Shown here: positions 27,459 through 37,277 of the stretch, piece by piece
Numbering within the stretch: position 1 is the first letter of the stretch
Layout of the letters: each line of letters opens with the position of its first letter
Position numbers and translations under genes: made by a program
Origin: Phocaeicola dorei
Lineage (GTDB): Bacteria; Bacteroidota; Bacteroidia; Bacteroidales; Bacteroidaceae
Reading direction: 5' to 3'
DNA length: 64,000 nt
NCBI RefSeq assembly: GCF_013009555.1
Contig: NZ_CP046176.1
Location: forward strand, 2,573,501 to 2,637,500
The notes under the pieces: generated by a model
Seen by the model: only the letters and a program-made list of their open reading frames with translations
Databases searched by the model: none
Told to the model about the DNA's origin: nothing

Positions 27459-28691
27459 TTAGAGTTTGCCGCGTTCTTCCAGGTAAGAGTCCTTGAAACC
27501 TAGGAAATAGAGGACGCCGTCCAATCCGATCGTATTAATGGACTGTTGTGCGTTAGCCACTACTTTGGGTTTTGCATGGAATGCTATACCCAGGCCGGCT
27601 TCGGACAACATGGGTAAGTCATTCGCTCCATCTCCTACAGCAATAGTTTGTGCTATGTCCACACGTTCTACTTGAGCGATCAGTTTCAGCAGTTCGGCTT
27701 TACGTTTTCCGTCAACTACATCTCCCAGATATCTTCCGGTTAATTTGCCATTTACTATTTCCAGTTCATTGGCATATACGTAATCTATGCCGAATTTATC
27801 TTTCAGATAATTACCAAAATAGGTGAATCCACCGGATAGGATGGCTATTTTGTAACCATATCTTTTCAACACGAACATTAGACGTTCCACACCTTCGGTG
27901 ATGGGAAGGTTTTCTGCGATTTCTTTCATTACGCTTTCATCCAGTCCTTTCAGCAAAGCCACCCGTTCTGTGAAGCTTTCTATGAAATCAATTTCTCCAC
28001 GCATAGCTCGTTCTGTGATTTCTCGTACTTGGTCACCCACACCGGCGCGTTCGGCTAATTCATCTATACACTCTGTCTGTATCAATGTGGAATCCATATC
28101 GAAACAAATCAAGCGTCGCATACGTCGGTACATATTGTCCAGTTGGAAAGAAAAGTCCATTTCCAGGTCACTGCTCAGTTTCATTAACGCCTGTTGCATT
28201 TCTTCCCGTTGGTGGGGGGTGCCACGGACGGAGAATTCGATACAAGCCCGTACATTCGCTTTCCGCTCATCCAATGGAATACGCCCTGTAAGACGTTTGA
28301 TAGCATCAATATTTAAACCTTGTTCCGCTAATATTCCTGTGACTGCTGCGATTTGTTTGGCTGTCAGCTTGCGTCCCAGTAAAGTCAGGATGTACCGGTT
28401 CTTGCCTTGCATATTTACCCATTCCTCATATTCTTCCACAGTAACGGGATAGAAACGGATATTGATGCCTAATGCGGAAGCTTTAAATAGCAACTCTTTC
28501 ATGATATTACCTGAATCTTTTTCCTGGCTTTTGAATAAAATGCCTAATGACAGGGTGCTATGAATATCGGCCTGGCCAATATCCAAAATGGTAACATCAT
28601 ACTTTGACAAAATCTCCGTAATGGAAGCGGTTAATCCCGGCCGATCAAGACCGGTAATTCTGATTAAAATAAGTTCAGTATTATTATTCAT
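27459..28691 (-). CDS. serB: Phosphoserine phosphatase with N-terminal ACT domains
   Basis: A protein of 410 residues. Two ACT-like regulatory domains occupy about 1-180 (ITGLDRPGLTASITEIL at the start); the HAD phosphatase domain begins with the nucleophile motif CFDMDSTLIQTE near 198 and has GGFTYF and GDGANDLPML later. It hydrolyses O-phosphoserine to serine; the ACT domains may sense serine. A -7 TACTTTTG lies on the minus strand at 28718-28725. Confidence 0.95.
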   Translation of the reverse strand: MNNNTELILIRITGLDRPGLTASITEILSKYDVTILDIGQADIHSTLSLGILFKSQEKDSGNIMKELLFKASALGINIRFYPVTVEEYEEWVNMQGKNRYILTLLGRKLTAKQIAAVTGILAEQGLNIDAIKRLTGRIPLDERKANVRACIEFSVRGTPHQREEMQQALMKLSSDLEMDFSFQLDNMYRRMRRLICFDMDSTLIQTECIDELAERAGVGDQVREITERAMRGEIDFIESFTERVALLKGLDESVMKEIAENLPITEGVERLMFVLKRYGYKIAILSGGFTYFGNYLKDKFGIDYVYANELEIVNGKLTGRYLGDVVDGKRKAELLKLIAQVERVDIAQTIAVGDGANDLPMLSEAGLGIAFHAKPKVVANAQQSINTIGLDGVLYFLGFKDSYLEERGKL

Positions 28692-28717
28692 ACTTTGTGG
28701 TTGCTATTTACATATTG

Positions 28718-28725
28718 CAAAAGTA
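28718..28725 (-). promoter_or_regulatory. -7 element of serB
   Basis: TACTTTTG on the minus strand, 26 bases upstream of the serB ATG. Confidence 0.5.
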
Positions 28726-28821
28726 CGTAAATAAATCCTTATCAGCTATATTTTCTGCATTCTTTTTTCTCGATGAAAAGGATGATTTTATGCTATATAA
28801 CATATTTTTTGAGAAAAAATC

Positions 28822-28852
28822 TTGGAGTTGATTTCAAAACTCCTTACCTTTG
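28822..28852 (+). promoter_or_regulatory. Promoter of the thioredoxin-fold gene
   Basis: TTG at 28822-28824 and TACCTTTG at 28845-28852, 20 bases apart. A leader of about 105 bases follows before the ATG at 28964; I recognise no riboswitch class in it. Confidence 0.65.
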
Positions 28853-28963
28853 TCGCAGATTTCTAATTTAAATGGTATTGATTATCAGTACTAAAGATAA
28901 TGTTCCGGGTGGAAATCACTGTTTAAGGGCAGTCTCGGATAGTATTAACTAAGATCGAATTAC

Positions 28964-29458
28964 ATGATTAAAAATGTAAAGTGGATTTTTGTTGTATTAA
29001 TTATTAGTTCCTTGATTTCATTCTCTTTTGTAGGGAAAAACACGCCGACAGAAGGCTTGACCATAGGAGACAAGGCTCCTACATTTACTATCTGTGGCGA
29101 AAAGCAGTTGATTGACTTGAAGGATTTAAGAGGTAAATATGTACTGCTAAGTTTTTGGGCCAGCTATGATGCTCTGTCAAGGATGCAGAATGCTACTTTG
29201 AATCATGCCATCGCGCAGGCCGACAATGTAGAAATGGTTTCCGTTTCATTTGATGAATACAAGTCGATATTTAACGAAACCATTAAAAAAGACCAGATAT
29301 CAACTTCTAATTGTTTTGTGGAATTGGCTGGTGTTTCATCGGATCTATATCAGACTTATCGCTTGAAAAGAGGCTTTAAGAACTTTTTGTTAGATGAAAA
29401 TGGCGTTATTGTTGCCAAGGATATCACCGTATCCGAACTCTCTTCTTATTTGAATTGA
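28964..29458 (+). CDS. Exported thioredoxin-fold (AhpC/TSA, TlpA-like) protein lacking the CxxC
   Basis: A protein of 164 residues with an N-terminal signal or anchor (about 6-22). The fold signature is clear: GDKAPTF entry, LRGKYVLLSFWASYDALSRM, and a late VELAGVSSDLYQTYRLKRGFKNFLLDENG region. Where TlpA-like proteins have WCxxC, this protein has YDALS, so the redox dithiol is absent. Two other cysteines exist (CGEK near 45, SNC near 113) but are not in a CxxC. It probably acts as a binding or scaffold protein rather than an oxidoreductase; that is inference. Confidence 0.75.
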   Translation: MIKNVKWIFVVLIISSLISFSFVGKNTPTEGLTIGDKAPTFTICGEKQLIDLKDLRGKYVLLSFWASYDALSRMQNATLNHAIAQADNVEMVSVSFDEYKSIFNETIKKDQISTSNCFVELAGVSSDLYQTYRLKRGFKNFLLDENGVIVAKDITVSELSSYLN

Positions 29459-29500
29459 GAGAACATTTCCGAAAGGAAGAAAAATACAACAAAAATAATT

Positions 29501-29536
29501 ACCGTGGATTCTCAATGGAATCTACGGTTTTTTTTG
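29501..29536 (+). terminator. Terminator after the thioredoxin-fold gene
   Basis: Stem CCGTGGATTC / GAATCTACGG (one G-U pair), loop TCAATG, followed by nine T residues. Confidence 0.9.
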
Positions 29537-29616
29537 CTATATGGTATTTTATTGACTTACATCATTTATCATTCACAATCAAATGCTTACCTTTACGGCG
29601 GATAAATAAAAAGGTT

Positions 29617-30237
29617 ATGAAACAGATTAAGAATATTGTGTTTGATTTCGGCGGGGTTATCATTAGCTTTGACCGTGAACAGGCTGTAAAGGCGTTTGAG
29701 CGGATAGGAGTGAGGGAAGCGGACAGTTTATTAGGGAAATACCATCAGCAGGGGATTTTTCAGGAAGTAGAAAATGGGAACATGGACGCTGAAACTTTCC
29801 GCTGTGAATTGAGTAAAATTTGTGGGAAAGAATTGACTTATCAAGATGTGGAAAATGGGTGGAAAGGATTTGTTACGGACGTGCCGCAATATAAATTGGA
29901 TTACTTGAATGAGCTTCGTAAGAAGTACAAGGTATATATATTGAGCAACACCAATCCTTATGTGATGGGATGGGCGAGGAGTAATGCATTTACTTCTGCG
30001 GGAAAGCCATTGGACGCTTATGTTGATAAGATTTACACTTCCTACGAAGCCGGTTCCACCAAGCCGGATCCTGGCATCTTTAACTATATGATAAAAGATA
30101 GTAAACTGAATCCGGCTGAAACAATATTTGTAGATGACGGTGCGGCCAATATTGTTATTGGTAAAGAACTGGGCTTTATTACGATGCAACCGGAGAACGG
30201 CGAGGATTGGCGTCAAAAACTAGAAAAGCTCCTATAA
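29617..30237 (+). CDS. HAD-superfamily IA hydrolase
   Basis: A protein of 206 residues. Motif I is VFDFGGVI near residue 8, motif II ILSNTNP, and motif IV IFVDDGAANI near 165. The pattern resembles sugar-phosphate phosphatases of the YihX type, in which DxD is replaced by DxG. Substrate unknown. The ATG at 29617 is used; an upstream extension to 29455 would run through the preceding terminator and is rejected. Its stop codon lies in the loop of the shared terminator with the convergent LptF/G gene. Confidence 0.85.
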   Translation: MKQIKNIVFDFGGVIISFDREQAVKAFERIGVREADSLLGKYHQQGIFQEVENGNMDAETFRCELSKICGKELTYQDVENGWKGFVTDVPQYKLDYLNELRKKYKVYILSNTNPYVMGWARSNAFTSAGKPLDAYVDKIYTSYEAGSTKPDPGIFNYMIKDSKLNPAETIFVDDGAANIVIGKELGFITMQPENGEDWRQKLEKLL

Positions 30238-30255
30238 TTATTTAGGAGCTTTTCT
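30222..30255. terminator. Shared terminator whose loop holds both stop codons
   Basis: Perfect 13-bp arms AGAAAAGCTCCTA (30222-30234) and TAGGAGCTTTTCT (30243-30255). The 8-base loop TAATTATT contains the TAA of the HAD gene (30235-30237) and, on the other strand, the TAA of the LptF/G gene (30238-30240). Works for both strands. Confidence 0.88.
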
Positions 30256-31410
30256 GTATAAATAGATAGCAATAAATGTGTAAAGTATATTAGGAATCCA
30301 TACCGCTATAATAGGAGGGGTGTTTCCGTTGACAGCAAAGGTTGCTGACACTGTTTGGAACAAAATGTATGAAAAGCTAAGTGCTAACCCTACTCCTAAA
30401 TGCAGTCCCATTCCTCCTTTCATTTTTCTGGATGATAAGGAAACACCAATGGTTGTCAAGATAAAAGCGGCAAAGGACATGGCTATACGTTGGTAATATT
30501 CAATTTCAAATTCCTTTATGTTGGCGAACCCGCGTCTTTTCTGCTTGTCTATATATTCTTTCAGTTCAGGGCTTGTCATGGTTTGTTGCTGCCCTTTCAT
30601 AATCAGGAAATCTTGAGGCTCCATTTTAATGATCGTATCCAAACGGTCACCACGAGTGATTTTTTCACGCATACCTTCCATCTCACGTATCATATAGTTC
30701 TTGATTGTCCATTTGTGTACAGATGCTGTATCATAAGTGACACTTCGGGCAGTAAGGTGGGCAACTAGTTTCTTGTCATCAAACTTGTCTAAGGAGAAGC
30801 GGTATCCCGTTTTATTATAATTTTCATAACGTTCTATGTAGGCAATGACTCCGCTGTCTACTTCCAGTTGCACATTCCGCACATATTCCTGTTTCTTTTT
30901 TTTCTTATAACGGTCCTCAAAATCCAAACGGGTTACATTTCCCTTAGGTATGACGTATGCTCCCAGTCCGAAAGTAACAACGGAAATGATTGCAGCCGAA
31001 ATCATATAGGGCCGCATCATTCGTTTAAAACTCATTCCGGTGGAGAACATGGCAATGATTTCCGAGTTTTCTGCCAGCTTGGAAGTAAAGAAGATAACAG
31101 CGATAAAGACAAACAAGGGGCTGAACAGATTGGAGAAGTAAGGGATGAAGTTCATGTAATAATCAAATACAATCGCTTTCAGCGGAGCTTTATTATTGAT
31201 AAACCTGTCTATATTTTCGTTCACGTCAAACACTACTGCAATGGAGATAATCAATGCAATAGCGAAAAAGTAGGTTCCCAGAAACTTCTTAATGATATAT
31301 ATGTCCAGTCTTTTCACCCATTTATCCAGTTTCAGCCAACTGATATTCGGCTTCCACCATTTTTTATCCTTTGGGGATGAATCTGTGTTTGTCTTGAACC
31401 AATTCTTCAT
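30238..31410 (-). CDS. LptF/LptG (YjgP/YjgQ) family permease
   Basis: A protein of 390 residues with six predicted membrane segments (about 42-62, 80-110, 133-152, 310-327, 335-355, 362-380) flanking a periplasmic beta-jellyroll domain (about 160-300). This is the LptF/G layout. In the family it works with the LptB ATPase to extract lipopolysaccharide and pass it to the LptC/LptA bridge. Residues 1-30 are a hydrophilic extension rich in K and W. It follows tgt by 10 bases and is probably transcribed with it and lon. Confidence 0.9.
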   Translation of the reverse strand: MKNWFKTNTDSSPKDKKWWKPNISWLKLDKWVKRLDIYIIKKFLGTYFFAIALIISIAVVFDVNENIDRFINNKAPLKAIVFDYYMNFIPYFSNLFSPLFVFIAVIFFTSKLAENSEIIAMFSTGMSFKRMMRPYMISAAIISVVTFGLGAYVIPKGNVTRLDFEDRYKKKKKQEYVRNVQLEVDSGVIAYIERYENYNKTGYRFSLDKFDDKKLVAHLTARSVTYDTASVHKWTIKNYMIREMEGMREKITRGDRLDTIIKMEPQDFLIMKGQQQTMTSPELKEYIDKQKRRGFANIKEFEIEYYQRIAMSFAAFILTTIGVSLSSRKMKGGMGLHLGVGLALSFSYILFQTVSATFAVNGNTPPIIAVWIPNILYTFIAIYLYRKAPK

Positions 31411-31420
31411 TTCTAGTAAT

Positions 31421-32551
31421 TTATAATCTTGTAGATAAGCGTTTTACCATCATTGGTTTCCACGTAGAGAAATCTCCTGCAATGATGTGTTTACGGGCCT
31501 CGCCTGCTAGCCACAGATAGAATGCCAAGTTGTGGATAGAAGCGATTTGCATGGCCAGCAGTTCTTGTGCGTGGAACAGATGGCGCAAGTAAGCACGGCT
31601 GTACATGGTATCTACATACGATGCCCCTTCGGCCTCGATAGGAGAATAATCATCCTCCCATTTCTTGTTGCGCATGTTCATTATGCCGTTTTTAGTGAAC
31701 AACATTCCATTGCGTCCGTTCCGGGTCGGCATTACACAATCAAACATATCTACACCGCGTTCTATACCCTCCAGTATATTTACCGGTGTACCGACTCCCA
31801 TCAGATAGCGGGGCTTGTCTTTGGGTAAGATTTCATTGACAACCTCTATCATTTCGTACATTTTCTCGGTTGGCTCACCTACGGCTAGGCCACCGATGGC
31901 GTTTCCGTCAGCTCCCTTGGAGGCAATATATTCCGCTGATTGTTTGCGTAAGTCGGGATAAACACAGCCTTGCACTATGGGAAATAATGACTGTTGATAA
32001 CCATATTTGGGATCGGTTTCGTTGAAATGTTTTATGCAACGGTCCAGCCAACGATGGGTAAGCTGCATTGATTTTTTTGCGTATTCATAATCTGCGGTTC
32101 CCGGAGTACATTCGTCAAAAGCCATCATGATATCTGCACCGATAGTCCGTTCAATGTCCATCACCCGTTCAGGAGTGAACAAGTGCTTCGAACCGTCTAT
32201 ATGTGAGCGAAATTCCACACCTTCTTCTCTCATTTTGCGGATACCTGATAAAGAGAATACCTGAAAACCACCACTATCAGTCAGCATAGGACGGTCAAAA
32301 CCATTGAATTTATGCAGACCTCCGGCACGTTCTATTATATCCAGTCCCGGTCGCAAATACAGGTGGTAAGTGTTTCCTAGGATTATCTGCGCTTTAATGT
32401 CCTCTTTCAACTCATGCAAATGCACGCCCTTCACCGTTCCCAATGTGCCTACAGGCATAAAGATGGGGGTTTCTATTTGCCCGTGGTCAGTCGTTATCAA
32501 TCCGGCACGGGCATTCGATTTAGGGTCTGTATATTGTAAGTCAAAAGTCAT
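31421..32551 (-). CDS. tgt: tRNA-guanine transglycosylase
   Basis: A protein of 376 residues. The catalytic/substrate motifs DSGGFQVFSL, GGLAVGE, YLMGVG and FDCVMPTRNGRNG (nucleophilic Asp about 270) are intact. It exchanges guanine 34 for preQ1 in tRNAs with GUN anticodons. The zinc site (CxCxxC and a later histidine in E. coli) is missing its cysteines: the equivalent stretch reads EAEGASYVDTMYSRAYL, though IHNLAFY keeps the histidine. The gene follows lon by 2 bases. Confidence 0.95.
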   Translation of the reverse strand: MTFDLQYTDPKSNARAGLITTDHGQIETPIFMPVGTLGTVKGVHLHELKEDIKAQIILGNTYHLYLRPGLDIIERAGGLHKFNGFDRPMLTDSGGFQVFSLSGIRKMREEGVEFRSHIDGSKHLFTPERVMDIERTIGADIMMAFDECTPGTADYEYAKKSMQLTHRWLDRCIKHFNETDPKYGYQQSLFPIVQGCVYPDLRKQSAEYIASKGADGNAIGGLAVGEPTEKMYEMIEVVNEILPKDKPRYLMGVGTPVNILEGIERGVDMFDCVMPTRNGRNGMLFTKNGIMNMRNKKWEDDYSPIEAEGASYVDTMYSRAYLRHLFHAQELLAMQIASIHNLAFYLWLAGEARKHIIAGDFSTWKPMMVKRLSTRL

Positions 32552-32553
32552 AT

Positions 32554-35031
32554 TTATTTCTTTTCTTCTGTTTTTTGATTGGTAATATTAAAATCAATGG
32601 CACCGTTTACTTTTTCATTGGTGAGAGCTAAAGCCAATACTTCCTTAATATCCGTGACATAATGGAATGTCAGTCCTTCTAGATACATCGGCTGAATTTC
32701 TTCAATGTTCTTGCGGTTTTCCTCACATAAAATGATGTCTTTGATTCCGGCACGTTTGGCGGCTAGAATCTTTTCCTTGATACCGCCTACGGGCAGGACT
32801 TTTCCACGTAATGTGATCTCGCCTGTCATTGCCAGGTTTGCTTTTACTTTACGCTGGGTGAGGGCGGATGCCAATGACGTCACCATGGTGATACCGGCTG
32901 ACGGACCATCTTTGGGGATAGCTCCTTCAGGTACATGGATGTGGATATTCCAATTGTCAAAGATATCCTCCTGTAAATTCAGCAGTTTGGTATGTGCCTT
33001 AAGATATTCCAAAGCCAGCATAGCCGATTCTTTCATTACATCACCCAAGTTCCCGGTCAACGTCAGTTTACCGCCTTTTCCTTTGCTCAAACTGGTTTCT
33101 ACAAACAAGATCTCACCTCCGACAGCTGTCCACGCCAGCCCTGTGACAACACCGGCGTATTCATTTCCTTGATATTTGTCACGGCTATATTCTGGCGTGC
33201 CTAGGTATTTGCGTACATCGGCAGGTTTTATTTCATGCATCACTTCATAGCCGTCACGTGCAAATTCCAACGCTATTTTACGCATTACCTTGTTTATCTT
33301 CTTCTCAAGTTCGCGTACCCCACTTTCACGAGTATAATTTTCTACAATACATTCCAAGGCAGCTTTAGAGAACTTCACATATTCTTTTTTAATGCCGTTG
33401 GCTTCCAGTTCTTTGGGGACAAGATGCCGGCGAGCTATTTCTACTTTTTCTTCTGTGATATATCCGCTGACCTCTATCAACTCCATACGGTCCAGCAGAG
33501 CAGGAGGGATGGTGCTCAAATTGTTTGCCGTAGCGATGAACATTACTTTAGACAAGTCGTAATCTACATCCAAATAGTTATCGTGGAAAGTGTTGTTCTG
33601 TTCGGGGTCAAGCACTTCCAGCATAGCGGAACTGGGATCTCCGCGGTGGTCACTGCCCAGTTTGTCTATTTCGTCCAAAATGATAACCGGATTAGAGGAC
33701 TCGGCTTTTATCAAACTTTTGATGATACGGCCCGGCATGGCACCGATATAAGTTTTACGATGGCCACGGATCTCGGCTTCGTCATGCACACCACCCAATG
33801 ACATACGTACATATTTACGTTTCAATGATGCCGCTATGGAACGCCCTAAAGAAGTTTTACCGACTCCCGGAGGACCATAAAGGCAGATGATGGGTGATTT
33901 CATATCACCTTTTAGTTTCAGCACTGCTAAATGTTCAAGGATACGCTCCTTTACTTTCTCTAGTCCGTAGTGGTCTTTGTTCAATGTCTTTTCGGCATTA
34001 CTTATATTCAGGTTGTCAGTGGTAAAGACATTCCAAGGTAATCCTAACAGGGTTTGCAAATAGGTAAGTTGCACATTGAAATCTGGTGATTGGGAATTTG
34101 TCCTTTCCAATTTGGAAACTTCTTTTTCAAAAAGTTCTGCCATTTCCGAACTCCATTTTTTGGTTCTTCCTTTTTGGCGGAGTTCATCTATCTCATCTTC
34201 CTGTCCGGCACCCAGTTCATCCTGTATGTTTTTAATTTGTTGCTGCAAGAAATATTCGCGTTGCTGACGGTCAATATCTTCGCGTGTACGCATTTGAATG
34301 CTTTGTTTGATATCAGCCAATTGTACTTCACGATTTAAGATCTTGACCAGCATATACAGGCGGCTTTGCAAATCGCCAGCTTTTAGCAATTTTATCTTTT
34401 CTTCTACCGGAATAGGGAAGTTTGCACAAATAAAGTTTACCAAAATTTCCGGATTGTCCAAGTTCTTGATTGCAAAAACAGTATCCGGGCTCATCTTCTC
34501 GGAAGCCTCTATGAACTTGCTCGTCAAATCCTTGCAGGTGTCAATCAATGCTTTGAATTCGTCCGTTTCCAGTTGGTCATTTGCCTCTGGAATAGGAGTC
34601 ACTATTCCTTTCAAATATGGAGATGTTTTTGTGATACTGTCCAAATGTACTTTGGGCCCGTTTGACTGCATAATTACTGTGGTATTTCCACCTGGCATTT
34701 CGAATACACGGAGAATCTTCCCAATAACTCCTACATGGTACACATCATTAAAACCAGGATCATCCATGTCTCCCTGTATCTGACAAACTACCGCTATGGG
34801 AAGTTTTTTCTTGTATGCAGCATTTACCAATTTCAATGTGCTGGGGCGTCCAATGGTTACAGGCATTACTACAGATGGAAACATTACCATGTTGCGTAAA
34901 GGCATAACAGGTATTTCTTTATTAAATTCCATAGCAGTTACTTCATCCGGATCCGTTTGGATTTCAGCTAACATAGAGATGTCATCGTTATCAGTATTCA
35001 ACAAAATATCCTCTTTCTTATTCCTCTTCAT
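32554..35031 (-). CDS. lon: ATP-dependent protease Lon
   Basis: A protein of 825 residues. Lon N-terminal domain (about 35-230), AAA+ module with Walker [10 protein letters not shown] (about 385), and the serine-lysine protease domain with catalytic Ser in PKDGPSAG (about 709) and Lys in GGIKEK (about 752). A conserved LonA. First gene of a likely lon-tgt-lptF/G operon with 2- and 10-base gaps. A -7 TAACTTTG lies upstream at 35079-35086. Confidence 0.97.
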   Translation of the reverse strand: MKRNKKEDILLNTDNDDISMLAEIQTDPDEVTAMEFNKEIPVMPLRNMVMFPSVVMPVTIGRPSTLKLVNAAYKKKLPIAVVCQIQGDMDDPGFNDVYHVGVIGKILRVFEMPGGNTTVIMQSNGPKVHLDSITKTSPYLKGIVTPIPEANDQLETDEFKALIDTCKDLTSKFIEASEKMSPDTVFAIKNLDNPEILVNFICANFPIPVEEKIKLLKAGDLQSRLYMLVKILNREVQLADIKQSIQMRTREDIDRQQREYFLQQQIKNIQDELGAGQEDEIDELRQKGRTKKWSSEMAELFEKEVSKLERTNSQSPDFNVQLTYLQTLLGLPWNVFTTDNLNISNAEKTLNKDHYGLEKVKERILEHLAVLKLKGDMKSPIICLYGPPGVGKTSLGRSIAASLKRKYVRMSLGGVHDEAEIRGHRKTYIGAMPGRIIKSLIKAESSNPVIILDEIDKLGSDHRGDPSSAMLEVLDPEQNNTFHDNYLDVDYDLSKVMFIATANNLSTIPPALLDRMELIEVSGYITEEKVEIARRHLVPKELEANGIKKEYVKFSKAALECIVENYTRESGVRELEKKINKVMRKIALEFARDGYEVMHEIKPADVRKYLGTPEYSRDKYQGNEYAGVVTGLAWTAVGGEILFVETSLSKGKGGKLTLTGNLGDVMKESAMLALEYLKAHTKLLNLQEDIFDNWNIHIHVPEGAIPKDGPSAGITMVTSLASALTQRKVKANLAMTGEITLRGKVLPVGGIKEKILAAKRAGIKDIILCEENRKNIEEIQPMYLEGLTFHYVTDIKEVLALALTNEKVNGAIDFNITNQKTEEKK

Positions 35032-35078
35032 AATTTATTCCTCTTGTGTTAAATTGAGCCCAATGCCCAAAACGGGGA

Positions 35079-35086
35079 CAAAGTTA
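35079..35086 (-). promoter_or_regulatory. -7 element of lon
   Basis: TAACTTTG on the minus strand, 47 bases upstream of the lon ATG. Confidence 0.5.
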
Positions 35087-35212
35087 ATCATTCCTTGTCG
35101 AATAAGGAAAATTCATGGGAACTAATTGAGTTTTAAAAATCAAATATTTCCTAATAATTGGAGTAATTAAATGGATTTTTCTATTTTTGACAGCTAATTT
35201 AATAAATATAGT

Positions 35213-35917
35213 ATGCCAAATCCTTATTTTTCTTTTAAGCAATTTACTGTTTATCATGATAGATGTGCCATGAAGGTTGGTACGGACGGAGTTTTATTGG
35301 GAGCTTGGGTTGATGTGGTTTCTGCCCGTAATATTTTAGATGTTGGTACTGGGACCGGATTGATTTCTTTGATGATGGCACAGCGGTGCAATGCCCAGAT
35401 AAGAGCAGTTGATATAGATGCGGATGCTGTGGAACAAGCTCGTGGAAATGTGGCGGCATCTCCGTGGCAGGATAGGATAGAAGTGGAGTTGCAGGATATT
35501 TGTCATTTTACATCGGAAACACTCTTTGATGTTATTGTTTCCAATCCTCCTTATTTTACCGATTCATTGAAATGCCCTGAAAGGCAGCGTAATATCGCTC
35601 GGCATACAGATCTTCTTGATTTTGATAAATTAGCAGAATCTGCCGCCCGTTTGCTTCATTCCGAAGGTGTTTTTTCTGTGATTATTCCTGCTGATGGTAA
35701 AGAATCTTTTTTGATGGCTGCCACTCGTTACGGATTACATCTCTCACACCAGACTTTAATTCATACAAAACCTGGAACTGAACCCAGACGGGTATTGCTT
35801 GCTTTCAAATTCTCTGTGGATAAATGTGTTACAGACGATTTGACCATCGAATTATCACGTCATGTGTATAGTGAAGAATATATAGCCTTGACTAAAGAAT
35901 TTTATTTGAAAATGTAG
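35213..35917 (+). CDS. trmN6: tRNA1(Val) (adenine-37-N6)-methyltransferase-like
   Basis: A SAM-dependent methyltransferase of 234 residues. Rossmann motif DVGTGTGLISLMMAQ near 43 and NPPYF near 120, the catalytic loop of amino-methyltransferases. The whole layout matches YfiC/TrmN6. A -7 TATTTTTG lies at 35182-35189. Paralogs modify other substrates, so the position methylated is inferred by family. Confidence 0.9.
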   Translation: MPNPYFSFKQFTVYHDRCAMKVGTDGVLLGAWVDVVSARNILDVGTGTGLISLMMAQRCNAQIRAVDIDADAVEQARGNVAASPWQDRIEVELQDICHFTSETLFDVIVSNPPYFTDSLKCPERQRNIARHTDLLDFDKLAESAARLLHSEGVFSVIIPADGKESFLMAATRYGLHLSHQTLIHTKPGTEPRRVLLAFKFSVDKCVTDDLTIELSRHVYSEEYIALTKEFYLKM

Positions 35918-35928
35918 AGGGTGGATTA

Positions 35929-35987
35929 TTCTGAACATCATCAAAGAAACTGTTTTTATTTGGCAGAGTCTTTACTGATGTTCAGAA
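35929..35987. terminator. Extended hairpin between convergent trmN6 and lipid kinase genes
   Basis: Perfect 12-bp outer arms TTCTGAACATCA (35929-35940) and TGATGTTCAGAA (35976-35987), then inner pairs AAAGA/TCTTT and CTG/CAG around an 11-base loop. The downstream plus-strand sequence is A-rich then ATTTTTTA. Probably a terminator, though an RNA with its own role is possible. Confidence 0.65.
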
Positions 35988-35999
35988 AAAAGATATTTT

Positions 36000-37034
36000 T
36001 TATTGTTTTTTGGATAGACGACGCAATAAACTTTTGTTAAGCTCAAATAAATGGCTGTGCCGGAAAGCAAAAGTTTCAGCTTTAGGCTTCATACCACTGA
36101 ATATTTCGGATATTTGTTGTAAGAGACTAAAAGGTTCGTTCTCTTTTTTTTTATCAGAAACAATGATGTTGAGTCCGTGTGGAATCAATTCTACCTCAAT
36201 ATCCTTTCCTCCCATGATCGGATCTCCGTCATAATGCATTACTCCGGGTTTTGAACGATGTATCTTAATCTTTTTAGTACGGAATGTCTTGATCCGGCTG
36301 TTTTGGTCTATGGTTTTGTTGAAAAGTTGAAAAGATAAAGAAGGAACATCCAACACTGTGAATGGCTCTAATATTGTGACATCCATCAAACCATCGGTTA
36401 ACGAGGCTTGTGGAGCAATATATGCGTTATTCCCATATTGGGAGGCATTGCCGCAGGCTATCAGGAAAGCTTTGTATTTTACCGTTCCTTCTTCATTTTC
36501 TATTTCATAAGTTTCAGGTTTGTAACTCAGACTCTCATGCAAGGTATTTTCCAGATAGGTTAGTAGTCCGCGTTTGCCTGAATCAGCAAACTTTAAGCTG
36601 ACAAATGCGTCAAAACCTACTCCGCATGTGCAGAAAAAAGGTATGTTGTTTATTTTTCCGTAATCAATACAGGCAACAGAACTTTCATTTATAATGTCAA
36701 TAGCAGCCTTGGGCTCCAAAGGAATTTGTAAATGTCGCGCTAGTCCGTTTCCCGACCCGCAAGGTATAATACCTAATGCTGTATCCGTATGTATCAGTGC
36801 ACGTCCTATTTCGTTTATAGTTCCATCTCCTCCAATAGCTACTACTATATCTACTTTCTCTTTGGCAGCTGCAGCCGCAATTTTTTCAGCATGGCCGGCA
36901 TATTGTGTTTTGACAATCGTATAATCATAAAGTGTACGGTTTATACGTTCGTCAATCCATTTTAATATGGCTCTTTTCCCCTGTGTCCCCGAGATAGGAT
37001 TAACGACAAATACAATTTTCTTTTTTGTGGTCAT
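36000..37034 (-). CDS. Diacylglycerol kinase-family lipid kinase (YegS/BmrU)
   Basis: A protein of 344 residues. N-terminal VVNPISGTQGKR, nucleotide motif AIGGDGTINEIGRAL near 66, and LGIIPCGSGNGLARHL near 92 mark the DAGK catalytic family, which phosphorylates lipid hydroxyls. It lies divergent to serine palmitoyltransferase, so a sphingoid base or ceramide substrate is plausible, but diacylglycerol is equally possible. A -7 TACTTTTG lies at 37070-37077 on the minus strand. Confidence 0.9.
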   Translation of the reverse strand: MTTKKKIVFVVNPISGTQGKRAILKWIDERINRTLYDYTIVKTQYAGHAEKIAAAAAKEKVDIVVAIGGDGTINEIGRALIHTDTALGIIPCGSGNGLARHLQIPLEPKAAIDIINESSVACIDYGKINNIPFFCTCGVGFDAFVSLKFADSGKRGLLTYLENTLHESLSYKPETYEIENEEGTVKYKAFLIACGNASQYGNNAYIAPQASLTDGLMDVTILEPFTVLDVPSLSFQLFNKTIDQNSRIKTFRTKKIKIHRSKPGVMHYDGDPIMGGKDIEVELIPHGLNIIVSDKKKENEPFSLLQQISEIFSGMKPKAETFAFRHSHLFELNKSLLRRLSKKQ

Positions 37035-37069
37035 ACTTTTACTTTGGTAGTTTAGCTCTTTATTAAACG

Positions 37070-37077
37070 CAAAAGTA
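37070..37077 (-). promoter_or_regulatory. -7 element of the lipid kinase gene
   Basis: TACTTTTG on the minus strand, 35 bases upstream of the ATG at 37034. Confidence 0.5.
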
Positions 37078-37169
37078 ATACATTTTGTTTATAACTACCC
37101 TAAATCCTAAAAGTTTTGATGTCCCTAAATATTTTTTTGAAAAAAAGTACAATCGGTTGTAGAATTTAC

Positions 37170-37177
37170 TATCTTTG
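37170..37177 (+). promoter_or_regulatory. -7 element of the serine palmitoyltransferase gene
   Basis: TATCTTTG, leaving a 5' leader of about 95 bases before the ATG at 37278. No recognised riboswitch in the leader. Confidence 0.55.
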
Positions 37178-37277
37178 CAGCCTGTTTTGACGGGAACACC
37201 TTGAAAACAGAATGTATTAGTGAGTTTATATACATTATTTTAAAGTAGGCCGACGAGGCTTACATATACAATAGGAT

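Noticed and set aside
29455..29616. N-terminal extension of the HAD hydrolase
   Set aside because: It would be translated through the terminator at 29501-29536; the ATG at 29617 gives the normal HAD start.
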